Below, piece by piece: positions 56,527 to 64,000 of a stretch of DNA of 64,000 nucleotides (positions within the stretch are counted from its first letter, which is position 1; every line of letters begins with the position of its first letter). The position numbers and the translations under genes were made by a program. Source of the DNA: Pseudomonas sp. Gutcm_11s. GTDB lineage: Bacteria; Pseudomonadota; Gammaproteobacteria; Pseudomonadales; Pseudomonadaceae. The notes under the pieces are model-generated. The model was not told where the DNA came from and did not search any database. It saw only the letters and a list, made by a program, of their open reading frames with translations. The stretch spans positions 62,001 to 126,000 of the forward strand of contig NZ_JAQSUW010000017.1 of the NCBI RefSeq assembly GCF_028649395.1. The letters run 5' to 3'.

Positions 56527-57020
56527 GACAGCTCCGCCAGCATCAGGCAGCAGTGCTCCATCGCCTTGGCCATGTGGTTGTTCACCGTGCGCAGGGCGAT
56601 GCCCTGGCGTTCGGCGATCTGCGCGTAGCTCAGGCCTTCCAGCTGGGACAGGATGAAGGTCTGCTTCACCTTGGCCCCGAGGCCGTCGAGCATGCGTTCT
56701 ATCTGCACTAGCGCTTCGAGAACCAGCGCCTGTTCTTCGAGGGAGGGATGCACCGCTTCGGGCAGGCTGGCCAGCACGTCGAGGTAGGCCTGCTCCAGCG
56801 AGCGGCGGCGATAGAGATCGATGACCAGGCCACGGGCCACGGTTGCCAGGTAGTGGCGTGGCTCTTTCAGGGTGCTGGCGCTGCGTGCCAGCAACACGCG
56901 GACGAAGGTGTCCTGGGCCAGGTCGGCGGCATCGGCGGAATTGTTCAGGCGCTGGCGCAGCCAGCCGCGCAGCCAGCCGTGGTGCGCGCGGTACAACGCA
57001 TCGAGAGCCTCGGTGGACAT
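56523..57020 (-). CDS. FecI-type ECF sigma factor (module 2)
   Basis: The 165-residue sigma factor has region 2 almost identical to module 1 (LYRAHHGWLRGWLRQRLNNS, LAQDTFVRVLLARSASTLKEP) but a different region 4 (EGLSYAQIAERQGIALRTVNNHMAKAM). The 218-base stretch 56782-56999 aligns without gaps to 52535-52752 with about a dozen differences by hand count. A Fur-box-like leader lies 25 bases upstream. Confidence 0.92.
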   Translation of the reverse strand: MSTEALDALYRAHHGWLRGWLRQRLNNSADAADLAQDTFVRVLLARSASTLKEPRHYLATVARGLVIDLYRRRSLEQAYLDVLASLPEAVHPSLEEQALVLEALVQIERMLDGLGAKVKQTFILSQLEGLSYAQIAERQGIALRTVNNHMAKAMEHCCLMLAELS

Positions 57021-57044
57021 GCCCGCTTCTACCCCTGAATCGAG

Positions 57045-57065
57045 TGCGAATAAGAATTTGTCGCA
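57045..57065 (-). promoter_or_regulatory. Fur-box-like operator of sigma factor 2
   Basis: TGCGAATAAGAATTTGTCGC A differs from the module 1 copy at one base and has the same distance (25 bases) to the sigma start and the same flanking AATTCTA. Confidence 0.72.
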
Positions 57066-57114
57066 ATTCTACGAGGGAGTGTGGGCAGTTGGGAATGGGC
57101 AAGGTGGAGCTGAT

Positions 57115-57208
57115 GGTACCCACGCTCTGCGTGAGTACCCCGACTATGACGTTCCGCGTACGGGCACGGTGAACCTCAAGAGGCGTTCCCACGCCGAGCG
57201 TGGGAACG
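57115..57208. repeat. Pseudomonas intergenic palindromic repeat unit
   Basis: Two related inverted repeats flank a spacer: GGTACCCACGC/GCGTGAGTACC (57115-57139, partly decayed) and the perfect CGTTCCCACGC/GCGTGGGAACG (57184-57208). Similar GTTCCCACGC...GCGTGGGAAC elements occur in many copies between genes of pseudomonads. The element lies between the end of receptor 3 and the leader of sigma 2 and may also terminate transcription. Confidence 0.7.
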
Positions 57209-57238
57209 ATCAGAGAACGGAGAGCCCTGTGGCTTAGA

Positions 57239-59662
57239 TCACCAGTTGTAGTCGAGGGTGGCGTAGACCGTGCGTTGCTGGCCGTACTGGCAGCCAACGT
57301 CGTTGAAGCAGCCGGCCACGTAGTCCTCGTCGAACAGGTTGACCGCGTTCAGCGAGAGCTCGACGCCCTCGAGGTTGGCGGCGAGCTGGCCGAGCGGGTA
57401 GCTGACCAGCGCGTCGACCACGCTGTAGCTGTCGACCTTGAAGCTGTTGGCTGAGTCACCGTAGGTGCTGCCGACGTAGCGCGCGCCAGCGCCGAGGCGC
57501 AGGCCGCTCAATGCACCGCCCTGCACACGGTAGTCGGCCCACAGCGAGGCCATGTGCTCCGGTACGCGGAACGGCGTGGTGCCCTCGGTGCCGGTGTTCG
57601 ATTCGGTGACCTCGACGTCGTTCCAGGTGTAGCTGCCGATCAGGTTGAGGCCCTGGACGATCTCCGCCTTGGCTTCCAGCTCGATGCCCTTGGAGCGCAC
57701 CTCGGCGTCCTGGCGCACGACGCCGAAGGGCAGATATTCGGTGAGGTTTTCCCGGGTCAGGTCGAAGGTGGCGATGGTGTAGAGCGCGTTGTAGCCGACC
57801 GGCTCGTACTTCAGGCCGATCTCGTACTGCTTGCCAATGGTCGGCTCCAGTTGCGAGCCGTCGGCGGCACGGCCGATGGTCGGCAGGAACGACTCGCTGT
57901 AGCTGGCGTAGGGCGCCAGGCCATTGTCGAACAGGTAGACCACGCCGGCGCGGGCGGTGAAGCGCTCGTCCTTCTGCGTTTGTGGGGCGCGGTCGTCGCG
58001 CTGGTCGCTGGTCCAGTCGTAGCGCCCGCCGAGCACGAACACCCAGTTGTCGAGCTTGAGCTGGTCCTGCAGATAGACGCCGGTCTGGCTGAGTTTCTGC
58101 TGGTAGTCGGAGCTGAAGGCGGGTTGCGGAATGAAGGTCAGCGGCTCGTCATGGACCGGGTTGAACACGTCGAAGACTTCGCCGACGAAGCTCAGGTCCT
58201 GGGTCTGGTCGAACTTGCCGTTGTTGTAGTCGAAGCCGCCGAGCAGGGTGTGCTGGACGTCGCCGGTGGCGAAGTCGGCCTGGGCCTGGGTATCGACGGT
58301 GAACAGCCGGCCATCACCCTCGCGCTCCTGCAGGTAGCGCGAATAGAGCGGCGGTGCGATCGGGCCGTAGATGGCCAGCTCCGCGCTGTCCTGGCGGTAG
58401 TAGCTGTAGCGCAGGTTCTGGCGCAGGGTCCAGACGTCGTCGAGATGATGCTCGAACACGTAACCCAGCGAGGTCTTCTCGTTGGTCATGTTGTCGTAGT
58501 TGGTGTTGCCGACGTAGGTGTCGCGATCCAGCCGGCCCTGGGCCGTGCCGAACACGGTGCCGGCGGCGGGCAGCGGGTTGGCGAAGTTGCCGGTCTGCTT
58601 CTGGTACTCGGCGAGCACGGTAAATTCGGTGTCGCTGCTGGGGCGGAAGCTGATCGCCGGGGCGACGTACTGGCGGCGGTTGGTGATGTGGTCGGTCTGT
58701 GCGTCGGCTTCGCGCAGCAGGCCGGTCAGCCGGTAGCTCCAGATACCCTCTTCATCCAGCGCGTCGCTGACATCGAAGGCGCCCTGCCGGTAGTCGAGAT
58801 TGCCGGCCTGCAGTTGCACGTGGCGTAGCGGCTCGGCGGTGGGCCGCTTGCTCACCAGGTTGATCTGGCCGCCCGGGTCGGAGACGCCGTAGAGCACCGA
58901 GCTGGCGCCGCGCAGCACTTCGATGCGCTCCAGACCGTAGGGCTCGGGTGCGTCCCAGCCGAGGAAGTCGGGCAGGAAGGTGCGGGTGCCGTCGCGCAGC
59001 ATGCGCCCGGTGCCCATCTGGAAGCCGCGAATCATCATCTGGTCGGTGACGAACTGCGGGCCGGCCAGCTCGGCGTTTACCCCGGGGGTGTAGCGCAGCG
59101 CCTGGGCGACGGTCTTCGGCTGCTGCGCCTCGATCTGCTCACGGGTCACTACGGAGACCGAGGTCGGCGTCTCGAGCAGCGGCGCATCGGTCTTCGAGCC
59201 GACGCTGGCGCGCTTGGCCACATAGCCGTCGTCGGTGCTGGCCGAGCTGTAGGCCTGGCCCTGGATGCTGGCGGTGTCGAGTGCCAGCGTGCTGCCGCTG
59301 CCCATCGACTGCAGCAGGTAGTTGCCGCCGGAACTGACGGCTTGCAGGTCGGTACCAGCCAGCAGCTGCGCCAGGCCTTCTTCCACCGTGTAGCTGCCGT
59401 TGAGTCCGGCGCTGTGCTTGCCGGCGGTGAGCTGGGCATCCACCGAGAGCAGGATGCCGGCCTCGCTGGCGAAGCGGTTCAGCGCCTGGTCCAGCGGGCC
59501 GGCGGGAATGGTGTAGCTGCGGCTCTGCTCGCTGGAGGCGTTGGCAGCCTGGGCCAGTGGCGCGGTCAGCAGCAGGGGCGTGGCGGCCAGCAGGCCGGTG
59601 AACAGAGCGTGGCGAACCGCGAGGCTCAGCCGGGAACGGGTGGAAGCGGGCAGATACGGCAT
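57239..59662 (-). CDS. TonB-dependent hydroxamate-type siderophore receptor with signalling domain (module 3)
   Basis: The 807-residue receptor has a signal peptide, an STN domain (YTIPAGPLDQALNRFASEAG ... YLLQSM), a plug (ETPTSVSVVTREQIEAQQPK, ALRYTPGVNAEL) and a barrel. Its end CFNDVGCQYGQQRTVYATLDYNW, with two cysteines, is typical of the FhuA/FoxA/FiuA group of ferrichrome and ferrioxamine receptors. It is the third gene of module 3. Confidence 0.92.
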   Translation of the reverse strand: MPYLPASTRSRLSLAVRHALFTGLLAATPLLLTAPLAQAANASSEQSRSYTIPAGPLDQALNRFASEAGILLSVDAQLTAGKHSAGLNGSYTVEEGLAQLLAGTDLQAVSSGGNYLLQSMGSGSTLALDTASIQGQAYSSASTDDGYVAKRASVGSKTDAPLLETPTSVSVVTREQIEAQQPKTVAQALRYTPGVNAELAGPQFVTDQMMIRGFQMGTGRMLRDGTRTFLPDFLGWDAPEPYGLERIEVLRGASSVLYGVSDPGGQINLVSKRPTAEPLRHVQLQAGNLDYRQGAFDVSDALDEEGIWSYRLTGLLREADAQTDHITNRRQYVAPAISFRPSSDTEFTVLAEYQKQTGNFANPLPAAGTVFGTAQGRLDRDTYVGNTNYDNMTNEKTSLGYVFEHHLDDVWTLRQNLRYSYYRQDSAELAIYGPIAPPLYSRYLQEREGDGRLFTVDTQAQADFATGDVQHTLLGGFDYNNGKFDQTQDLSFVGEVFDVFNPVHDEPLTFIPQPAFSSDYQQKLSQTGVYLQDQLKLDNWVFVLGGRYDWTSDQRDDRAPQTQKDERFTARAGVVYLFDNGLAPYASYSESFLPTIGRAADGSQLEPTIGKQYEIGLKYEPVGYNALYTIATFDLTRENLTEYLPFGVVRQDAEVRSKGIELEAKAEIVQGLNLIGSYTWNDVEVTESNTGTEGTTPFRVPEHMASLWADYRVQGGALSGLRLGAGARYVGSTYGDSANSFKVDSYSVVDALVSYPLGQLAANLEGVELSLNAVNLFDEDYVAGCFNDVGCQYGQQRTVYATLDYNW

Positions 59663-59745
59663 TCTGATCGATCCTCTTGAGAATGCTTCTAGATTGAGTT
59701 CAAGAGGTATCCCGAGCGATGCGGCGAAACCGACAAGAGGGTGGT

Positions 59746-59756
59746 GAAATATTTTC
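59746..59756 (-). promoter_or_regulatory. GAAATATTTTC motif upstream of receptor 3
   Basis: This is a variant of the GAAAATTTTC motif, 48 bases beyond the fecR stop and about 84 bases before the receptor ATG. Its presence at similar distance in all three modules supports a shared promoter element. Confidence 0.45.
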
Positions 59757-59803
59757 TGCCGGGCTTTTGGCTAGAAGTCGGCGTCCTGTTGGGCGGGATC
59801 GAT

Positions 59804-60760
59804 CTAGGCGGGCACGACCGTGATCCAGTAGCGCGTCAGGCTGGTCACCCGGATCGGCAGCGACTGCTGCAGGGCGGTGAGCACGCGGTCGGTGTCGGCC
59901 AGCGGGAACACGCCAGTCAGCTCCAGACCGGCGACTGCCGGATCACAGCGCAGCACGCCCGGGCGGTGGCGCGCCAGCTCGGCGAGGAACTGGCCGAGCG
60001 GCATGCGCTCGGCGATCAGCCGGCCCTGCTGCCAGGCGCTGTGGTTGGGATCGGCTGCCGTCAGCGGGCCGAGGCGCGAGGCGGAGAACCAGCGGCTCTG
60101 CCCGGCCTGCAGGCGCGTGGCCTGGGCACTGCGCGGGCGCAGCTCCAGCTCGCCCTCGTAGAGTTCGACACGGCTGCCGCCATCCATTTCGTAGACCGAG
60201 AAGCGCGTGCCCAGGGCCTGGATCTCCCCGGCGCCGGTTTCCACGATCAGCGGCCGCCCGGCCGGGTCCTTGCCACTGTCCAGCAGCAGTTCGCCGGTCA
60301 GCAGGCGCAGGCGGCGTTCATTCGGACCGAACAGGATGTTCACCGCGCTGGAGCTGTTCAGGCTCAGCTGGCTGCCATCGGCCAGGGTGCGTTGCAGGCG
60401 TTCGCCGGTGCCGCTGCGCAGGTCGGCCATGGCCTCGCGCCAGGGCAGTTGCGACTGCGCCACATAGCCACTGCCGCCGGCCATCAGCAGCAGGCCGAGC
60501 AGCTTGAGCGTGTGCCGGCGGCGCTGGTCCGGCATGTCGCGCAGCACCGCACGCGAGGTTTCGCCGGGGACGCTGGCCAGGGTCTGCTGCAGCTGCTGCA
60601 TGCGCTGCCAGGCGCGCTGGTGCTCGGGGTTGGCGGCCTGCCAGGCGGCGAAGCTGTGTTGCTGTTCGCCGACCAACTGGCCGTCCCACTGCAGCATCAG
60701 CCAGTGGCTGGCCTGCTCGACGATGGCGGGCGCGATGGGCGCGTGGCTGTCGGCTTTCAT
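59804..60760 (-). CDS. FecR-type sigma regulator (module 3)
   Basis: The 318-residue protein has the N-terminal region (FAAWQAANPEHQRAWQRMQQLQ), a membrane helix (LKLLGLLLMAGGSGYVA) and the FecR domain (GERLQRTLADGSQLSLNSSS). The ATG at 60760 overlaps the sigma stop by four bases. The sequence is clearly more distant from modules 1 and 2 than they are from each other. Confidence 0.9.
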   Translation of the reverse strand: MKADSHAPIAPAIVEQASHWLMLQWDGQLVGEQQHSFAAWQAANPEHQRAWQRMQQLQQTLASVPGETSRAVLRDMPDQRRRHTLKLLGLLLMAGGSGYVAQSQLPWREAMADLRSGTGERLQRTLADGSQLSLNSSSAVNILFGPNERRLRLLTGELLLDSGKDPAGRPLIVETGAGEIQALGTRFSVYEMDGGSRVELYEGELELRPRSAQATRLQAGQSRWFSASRLGPLTAADPNHSAWQQGRLIAERMPLGQFLAELARHRPGVLRCDPAVAGLELTGVFPLADTDRVLTALQQSLPIRVTSLTRYWITVVPA

Positions 60761-61275
60761 TCGGCGTACAGCACCTGGTAGCAGGCGGCGATGGCGCGGA
60801 TCATGTACTTCTGTACCGAGCTGACGCTGACCTGCAGGCGCTCGGCGATCTCGGCGTAACCCAAGCCCTCGAACTGCGCCAGCATGAAGGCTTCGCGCAC
60901 CTTGCGCGGCATGGCATCGAGCATGGTGTCGATCTGCAGCAGGGTCTCGATGATCATGGCGCGGGCTTCCAGCGACGGCGTTTCCGGTTCCGGCAAGGCG
61001 GCGAGGGTATCGAGGTAGGCCTGTTCGATGCGCTGGCGGCGCCACTGGTCGATGACCAGGTTGCGGGCGATCTGCGCCAGGTAGCGGCGGTCCTCGCCCA
61101 ACGCCGGCATACGACGGGTCACCAGCAGGCGCAGGAAGGTGTCCTGGGCCAGGTCGGCGGCACGCTCGCGGTCGCCCAGGCGTTTGCGCAGCCAGCCCTG
61201 CAGCCAGCCGTGATGATCGCGGTAGAGCGCATCCAGCTGCGCGCCGGACGGCGCGTCGAAAGCCCCCGTGGACAT
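60757..61275 (-). CDS. FecI-type ECF sigma factor (module 3)
   Basis: The 172-residue sigma factor has region 2 (LYRDHHGWLQGWLRKRL, LAQDTFLRLLVTRR, YLAQIARNLVIDQWRRQ) and region 4 (EGLGYAEIAERLQVSVSSVQKYMIRAI). The ATG at 61275 is chosen because it places the Fur-box leader at the same distance as in the other modules; the frame remains open upstream. Confidence 0.9.
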   Translation of the reverse strand: MSTGAFDAPSGAQLDALYRDHHGWLQGWLRKRLGDRERAADLAQDTFLRLLVTRRMPALGEDRRYLAQIARNLVIDQWRRQRIEQAYLDTLAALPEPETPSLEARAMIIETLLQIDTMLDAMPRKVREAFMLAQFEGLGYAEIAERLQVSVSSVQKYMIRAIAACYQVLYAE

Positions 61276-61298
61276 ACCCGTCCTTCCCATGAATCGAG

Positions 61299-61319
61299 TG
61301 CAAATAGGAATTTGTCGCA
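61299..61319 (-). promoter_or_regulatory. Fur-box-like operator of sigma factor 3
   Basis: TGCAAATAGGAATTTGTCGC A is the third copy of the leader block, 24 bases before the sigma start, again followed by AATTCTA. Confidence 0.72.
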
Positions 61320-61526
61320 ATTCTACGGGTTGCGCGAGGGGTTTGGGAATGGCCGTGCGCGGGGCGGGCCTTGGGGTATGGGCGCCAGGCGAGGGCGCGT
61401 GGCTTCGATCGGGGCCCTGCCAGCGCACCGGCAGGCGGCGCGGCTGGCAGCTAATCTGAACTTAATCCGCCGCTGGCGGGCCACAACTGCGAGCGTCTTA
61501 CCTACGTTCGCAACAAGGAGAGCTTC

Positions 61527-61742
61527 ATGTCCGATCACCGCACCTACAAGAAGATCGAAGTCGTCGGCACCTCCAAGGTGAGCATCGAGGATGCCATCGC
61601 CAACGCCCTTGCCGAATGCGCCAAGAGCGTGCGCAACATGGACTGGTTCGAGGTCATCGAGACCCGCGGTCATATCGTCGACGGCAAGGTGGCGCACTAT
61701 CAGGTCGACCTCAAGGTCGGCTTCCGCATCAGCAACAGCTGA
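61527..61742 (+). CDS. Dodecin, flavin-storage protein
   Basis: The 71-residue protein (YKKIEVVGTSKVSIEDAIANAL ... MDWFEVIETRGHI ... YQVDLKVGFRI) matches the dodecin family, which forms hollow dodecamers binding FMN, FAD or CoA. The Trp of MDWFEV is the flavin-stacking residue. AAGGAGAG lies just before the ATG. It is divergent from sigma 3. Confidence 0.93.
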   Translation: MSDHRTYKKIEVVGTSKVSIEDAIANALAECAKSVRNMDWFEVIETRGHIVDGKVAHYQVDLKVGFRISNS

Positions 61743-61833
61743 TCACCGCACGGTTTTCCCGGCAGCCCTGGGCTAGGCTTGCCCGGTCCGGGGCGGATGG
61801 TCCCGTGCATTTACCAACGAAGGAGTGTTGAAG

Positions 61834-62058
61834 ATGAAGCGACTGACCCTGGGCATCGCCCTGTTCGCTCTGGCCGGCTCGGCCCTGGCCGCCGGCAAGC
61901 CCTGCGACGAGCTGAAGGCGGAGATCGACGCCAAGCTCAAGGAAAAAGGCGTCGCCGCCTACACCCTGGAAGTGGTCGACAAGGGTGGCGCCGGTGACAA
62001 GGCCGTGGTCGGCAGCTGCGAGGCCGGCAGCAAGGAAATCGCCTACCAGCGCGGTTGA
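61834..62058 (+). CDS. DUF1161 periplasmic protein
   Basis: The 74-residue product has a signal peptide (KRLTLGIALFALAGSALAA) and two cysteines (CDELK, GSCEAG), a typical DUF1161 pattern of unknown role. AAGGAG eight bases upstream supports the ATG at 61834 over the GTG at 61825. Confidence 0.85.
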   Translation: MKRLTLGIALFALAGSALAAGKPCDELKAEIDAKLKEKGVAAYTLEVVDKGGAGDKAVVGSCEAGSKEIAYQRG

Positions 62059-62160
62059 TACGCCGCCGCGCGCACCGGGCCGGAGTCTCATGAGGGACTC
62101 CGGCCTTTTCATTTGCGCCGGGTGGCCCCATATGGGTTGCATGACCTCAGGAGGCCTCCG

Positions 62161-63159
62161 ATGAGCAAGCTGTCCAACACCCCCTTCTCTGTACTCGACC
62201 TGGCGCCCATGCGTGACGATGACGTCGGCGCCGGCCCTGCCCTGCAGCGCTCGCTCGACCTGGCGCGGCATGTCGAGAAGCTCGGCTTCTCGCGCATGTG
62301 GGTGGCCGAGCACCACAACATGGAGGGCATCGCCAGCTCCGCCACTGCCGTGTTGCTCGGCTACCTGGCGGCGAATACCGCGACCCTGCGCCTGGGCTCC
62401 GGCGGCATCATGTTGCCCAACCACGCGCCGCTGGTGGTGGCCGAGCAGTTCGGCACCCTGGCTTCGCTCTATCCGGGGCGTATCGAACTGGGCCTCGGCC
62501 GCGCACCGGGCGCCGACCAGGCCACCGCCCGCGCCCTGCGCCGCGATCGCCTCGGCAGCCCGGATGACTTCCCGCAGGACGTCGCCGAGCTGGAACAGCT
62601 GCTCGGCCCGCGCCAGCCTGGCCAGCGCGTGCTGGCGGTGCCGGGCGTGGACAGCGGGGTGCCGATCTGGCTGCTCGGCTCCAGCCTGTTCAGCGCCCAG
62701 CTCGCCGCGCAGAAGGGCCTGCCCTATGCCTTCGCCTCGCACTTCGCGCCGCGCTACCTGCACCAGGCGCTGCGCATCTACCGTGAAAACTTCCAGCCCT
62801 CGGCCGTGCTCGACAAGCCCTACGCCATGATCGGCGTGCCGCTGATTGCCGCGCCCACCGATGAGGAAGCCGAATTCCTCTCCACCACCGCCTTCCAGCG
62901 CATCCTCGCGCTGATCCGTGGCGAGAGTCTGGTGCTGCGTCCGCCGGTGGAGAGCATGGCCGGCCGCTGGCAGCCCCACGAGCAGCAGGCGGTGGGCGAC
63001 TTCTTCGGCCTGGCCGTGGTCGGCGGGCCGGAGAAGGTGCGCGCACGGCTGGAGGTGCTGCTGGAGCAGACCGGCGCCGACGAGCTGATCTTCACCTGCG
63101 ACCTGTACCAGCCGGAGCACCGCCTGCGCAGCTTCGAGATTGCCGCCGGCCTGCGCTGA
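62161..63159 (+). CDS. LLM-class (luciferase-like) flavin-dependent oxidoreductase
   Basis: The 332-residue protein (FSVLDLAPM, VAEHHNMEGIASSATAVLLGYLA, RLGSGGIMLPNHAPLVVAEQFGTLASLYPGRIELGLGRAPG by position) is a group 1 bacterial luciferase-like monooxygenase homologue of the TIM-barrel type. The substrate is unknown. CAGGAGG precedes the ATG at 62161. Confidence 0.9.
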   Translation: MSKLSNTPFSVLDLAPMRDDDVGAGPALQRSLDLARHVEKLGFSRMWVAEHHNMEGIASSATAVLLGYLAANTATLRLGSGGIMLPNHAPLVVAEQFGTLASLYPGRIELGLGRAPGADQATARALRRDRLGSPDDFPQDVAELEQLLGPRQPGQRVLAVPGVDSGVPIWLLGSSLFSAQLAAQKGLPYAFASHFAPRYLHQALRIYRENFQPSAVLDKPYAMIGVPLIAAPTDEEAEFLSTTAFQRILALIRGESLVLRPPVESMAGRWQPHEQQAVGDFFGLAVVGGPEKVRARLEVLLEQTGADELIFTCDLYQPEHRLRSFEIAAGLR

Positions 63160-63225
63160 AACAGGGCGAACTTTGCCGCCGCCGCGTTCCTCTCAACTGG
63201 TAACCACCGACGAGAGGAGCGCGAC

Positions 63226-63657
63226 ATGAGCATCAAGAAGACGGCCTCTGCCCACTGGCAGGGCGGCATCAAGGACGGCAAGGGCAGCATCTCGACCCAG
63301 AGCGGCGCCCTCAAGGACAACCCCTACGGTTTCAATACCCGCTTCGAGGGCCAGCCGGGGACCAACCCCGAGGAGCTGATCGGCGCGGCCCATGCCGGCT
63401 GCTTCTCCATGGCCCTGGCCAAGCAGCTGGGCGACGCCGGCATGACCGCTACGGCCCTCGACACCCGCTCCGAGGTGACGCTGGACAAGGAGGGCGACGG
63501 ATTTCGTATCAGCGCCGTGCACCTGACGCTGACGGCCCATGTGCCGGGCGCCAGCCGCGAGGCCTTCGAGCAGGCGGTCGAGGCGGCCAAGAGTGGCTGC
63601 CCGGTATCCAAGGTGCTGAATGCCGAGATCACCCTGCAGGCGACGCTACAGAGTTAG
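63226..63657 (+). CDS. OsmC-family peroxiredoxin
   Basis: The 143-residue protein reduces organic hydroperoxides through two cysteines: one in GAAHAGCFSMAL and one in SGCPVSKVL. The OsmC subgroup is suggested by NPEELIGAAHAGC. GAGAGGAGCG upstream is the ribosome site. Confidence 0.93.
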   Translation: MSIKKTASAHWQGGIKDGKGSISTQSGALKDNPYGFNTRFEGQPGTNPEELIGAAHAGCFSMALAKQLGDAGMTATALDTRSEVTLDKEGDGFRISAVHLTLTAHVPGASREAFEQAVEAAKSGCPVSKVLNAEITLQATLQS

Positions 63658-63667
63658 CGAGCGAACG

Positions 63668-64000
63668 CTAGAAGGTGCCGCAGCGCACGACCTGGGCGCG
63701 GGCCAGCACCTGGCGGTCCGCGCCGTATAGCCAGCCCTGGGCCTTGAGCAGCTGCGGCCGGGCTTCCATGCGGTAGCGCTGGCCGGCGACGAAGTTGTCG
63801 TAGCGCACGCGCAGGTAGCAGGTCACCTCGCGTGGCTCGGTGAGGCTGCCGATCCCGCCCTGGCTGACCTCGAACTTGTAGCGCGCCTCCAGCTCATGGG
63901 CGCCGGGGCTGACCTGGAAGAAGCGGCCATCGGCGGTCTGTTTGCCGTCGAGCTTGTGCGCCATCAGCAGTTCGGCGCCGCTGGCCCAGAGGTCGACCCA
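63668..64000 (-). CDS. Hypothetical protein, start beyond the window
   Basis: The frame is open from the right edge (WVDLWASGAELLMAHKLDGK) to the stop at 63668, so the N-terminus is missing. The visible 110 residues contain a beta-rich pattern (GAHELEARYKFEVSQGG, TCYLRVRYDNFVAGQRYRMEA, two cysteines, one in VVRCGTF), similar to periplasmic or lipoprotein domains. I do not recognise the family. Confidence 0.65.
   Translation of the reverse strand, partial: WVDLWASGAELLMAHKLDGKQTADGRFFQVSPGAHELEARYKFEVSQGGIGSLTEPREVTCYLRVRYDNFVAGQRYRMEARPQLLKAQGWLYGADRQVLARAQVVRCGTF

Noticed and set aside
55564..57297. A single 577-codon frame covering sigma 2 and FecR 2
   Set aside because: The upstream part reads sigma 2 in the wrong frame; FecR starts at 56526 in an ATGA overlap, as in the other modules.

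Overview
The window looks like the replication-origin end of a Pseudomonas chromosome. The clues are the order dnaA-dnaN-recF-gyrB, followed by the usual Pseudomonas neighbours (lptA/plsC, gmhB, glyS-glyQ, tag, a lipid A acyltransferase, a PilZ protein, trkA, rsmB, fmt, def, a LysM protein, dprA, tsaC, qor, hemF, aroE) and, further on, trpBA divergent from trpI. The DNA is GC-rich with strong third-position GC. I cannot name the species; my guess is a non-fluorescent, mendocina/alcaligenes-like lineage. No rRNA, tRNA, CRISPR array, insertion sequence or prophage was seen.

Layout. 1-5982: replication initiation and topology genes, with two perfect parS-like palindromes inside recF. 6119-8055: a LysR regulator and a ureidoglycine aminohydrolase. 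8172-8284: a strong candidate for an Rsm-type (CsrA/RsmA-sequestering) small RNA that overlaps no gene. 8307-14048: a six-gene minus-strand operon resembling E. coli ynbABCD. It encodes a CDP-alcohol phosphatidyltransferase variant, a hydrolase-methyltransferase fusion, a PAP2-dual-specificity phosphatase fusion, a small membrane protein, an acyltransferase and a CDP-diglyceride synthase. Together these look like an uncharacterised phospholipid pathway, and with the LysR, aminohydrolase and sRNA they separate gyrB from lptA, which I recall as neighbours in P. aeruginosa. 14258-32258: the conserved housekeeping block. 32260-45635: accessory genes, namely a DMT transporter, a CigR-like protein, PBP7, an orphan RTX protein, a polyamine gamma-glutamylation cluster (puuA/puuB type genes with a cupin regulator), a LysR, a small monooxygenase, a chemoreceptor, an M14 peptidase and a desaturase. 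45766-48823: trpA, trpB and trpI.

48895-61275 holds three complete iron-starvation signalling modules in tandem, each in the order ECF sigma factor, FecR, TonB receptor with an N-terminal signalling domain. All three sigma genes share an almost identical Fur-box-like leader 24-25 bases upstream of the start codon. All three receptors have a GAAAATTTTC-like motif upstream. The first two sigma genes are nearly identical in their N-terminal halves and divergent in their C-terminal halves.

The right end (61527-64000) has dodecin, a DUF1161 protein, a luciferase-like oxidoreductase, an OsmC protein and a gene cut by the window edge. No intergenic gap exceeds 300 bases. Product names come from reading translated sequence and recalled family features; no database search was run.
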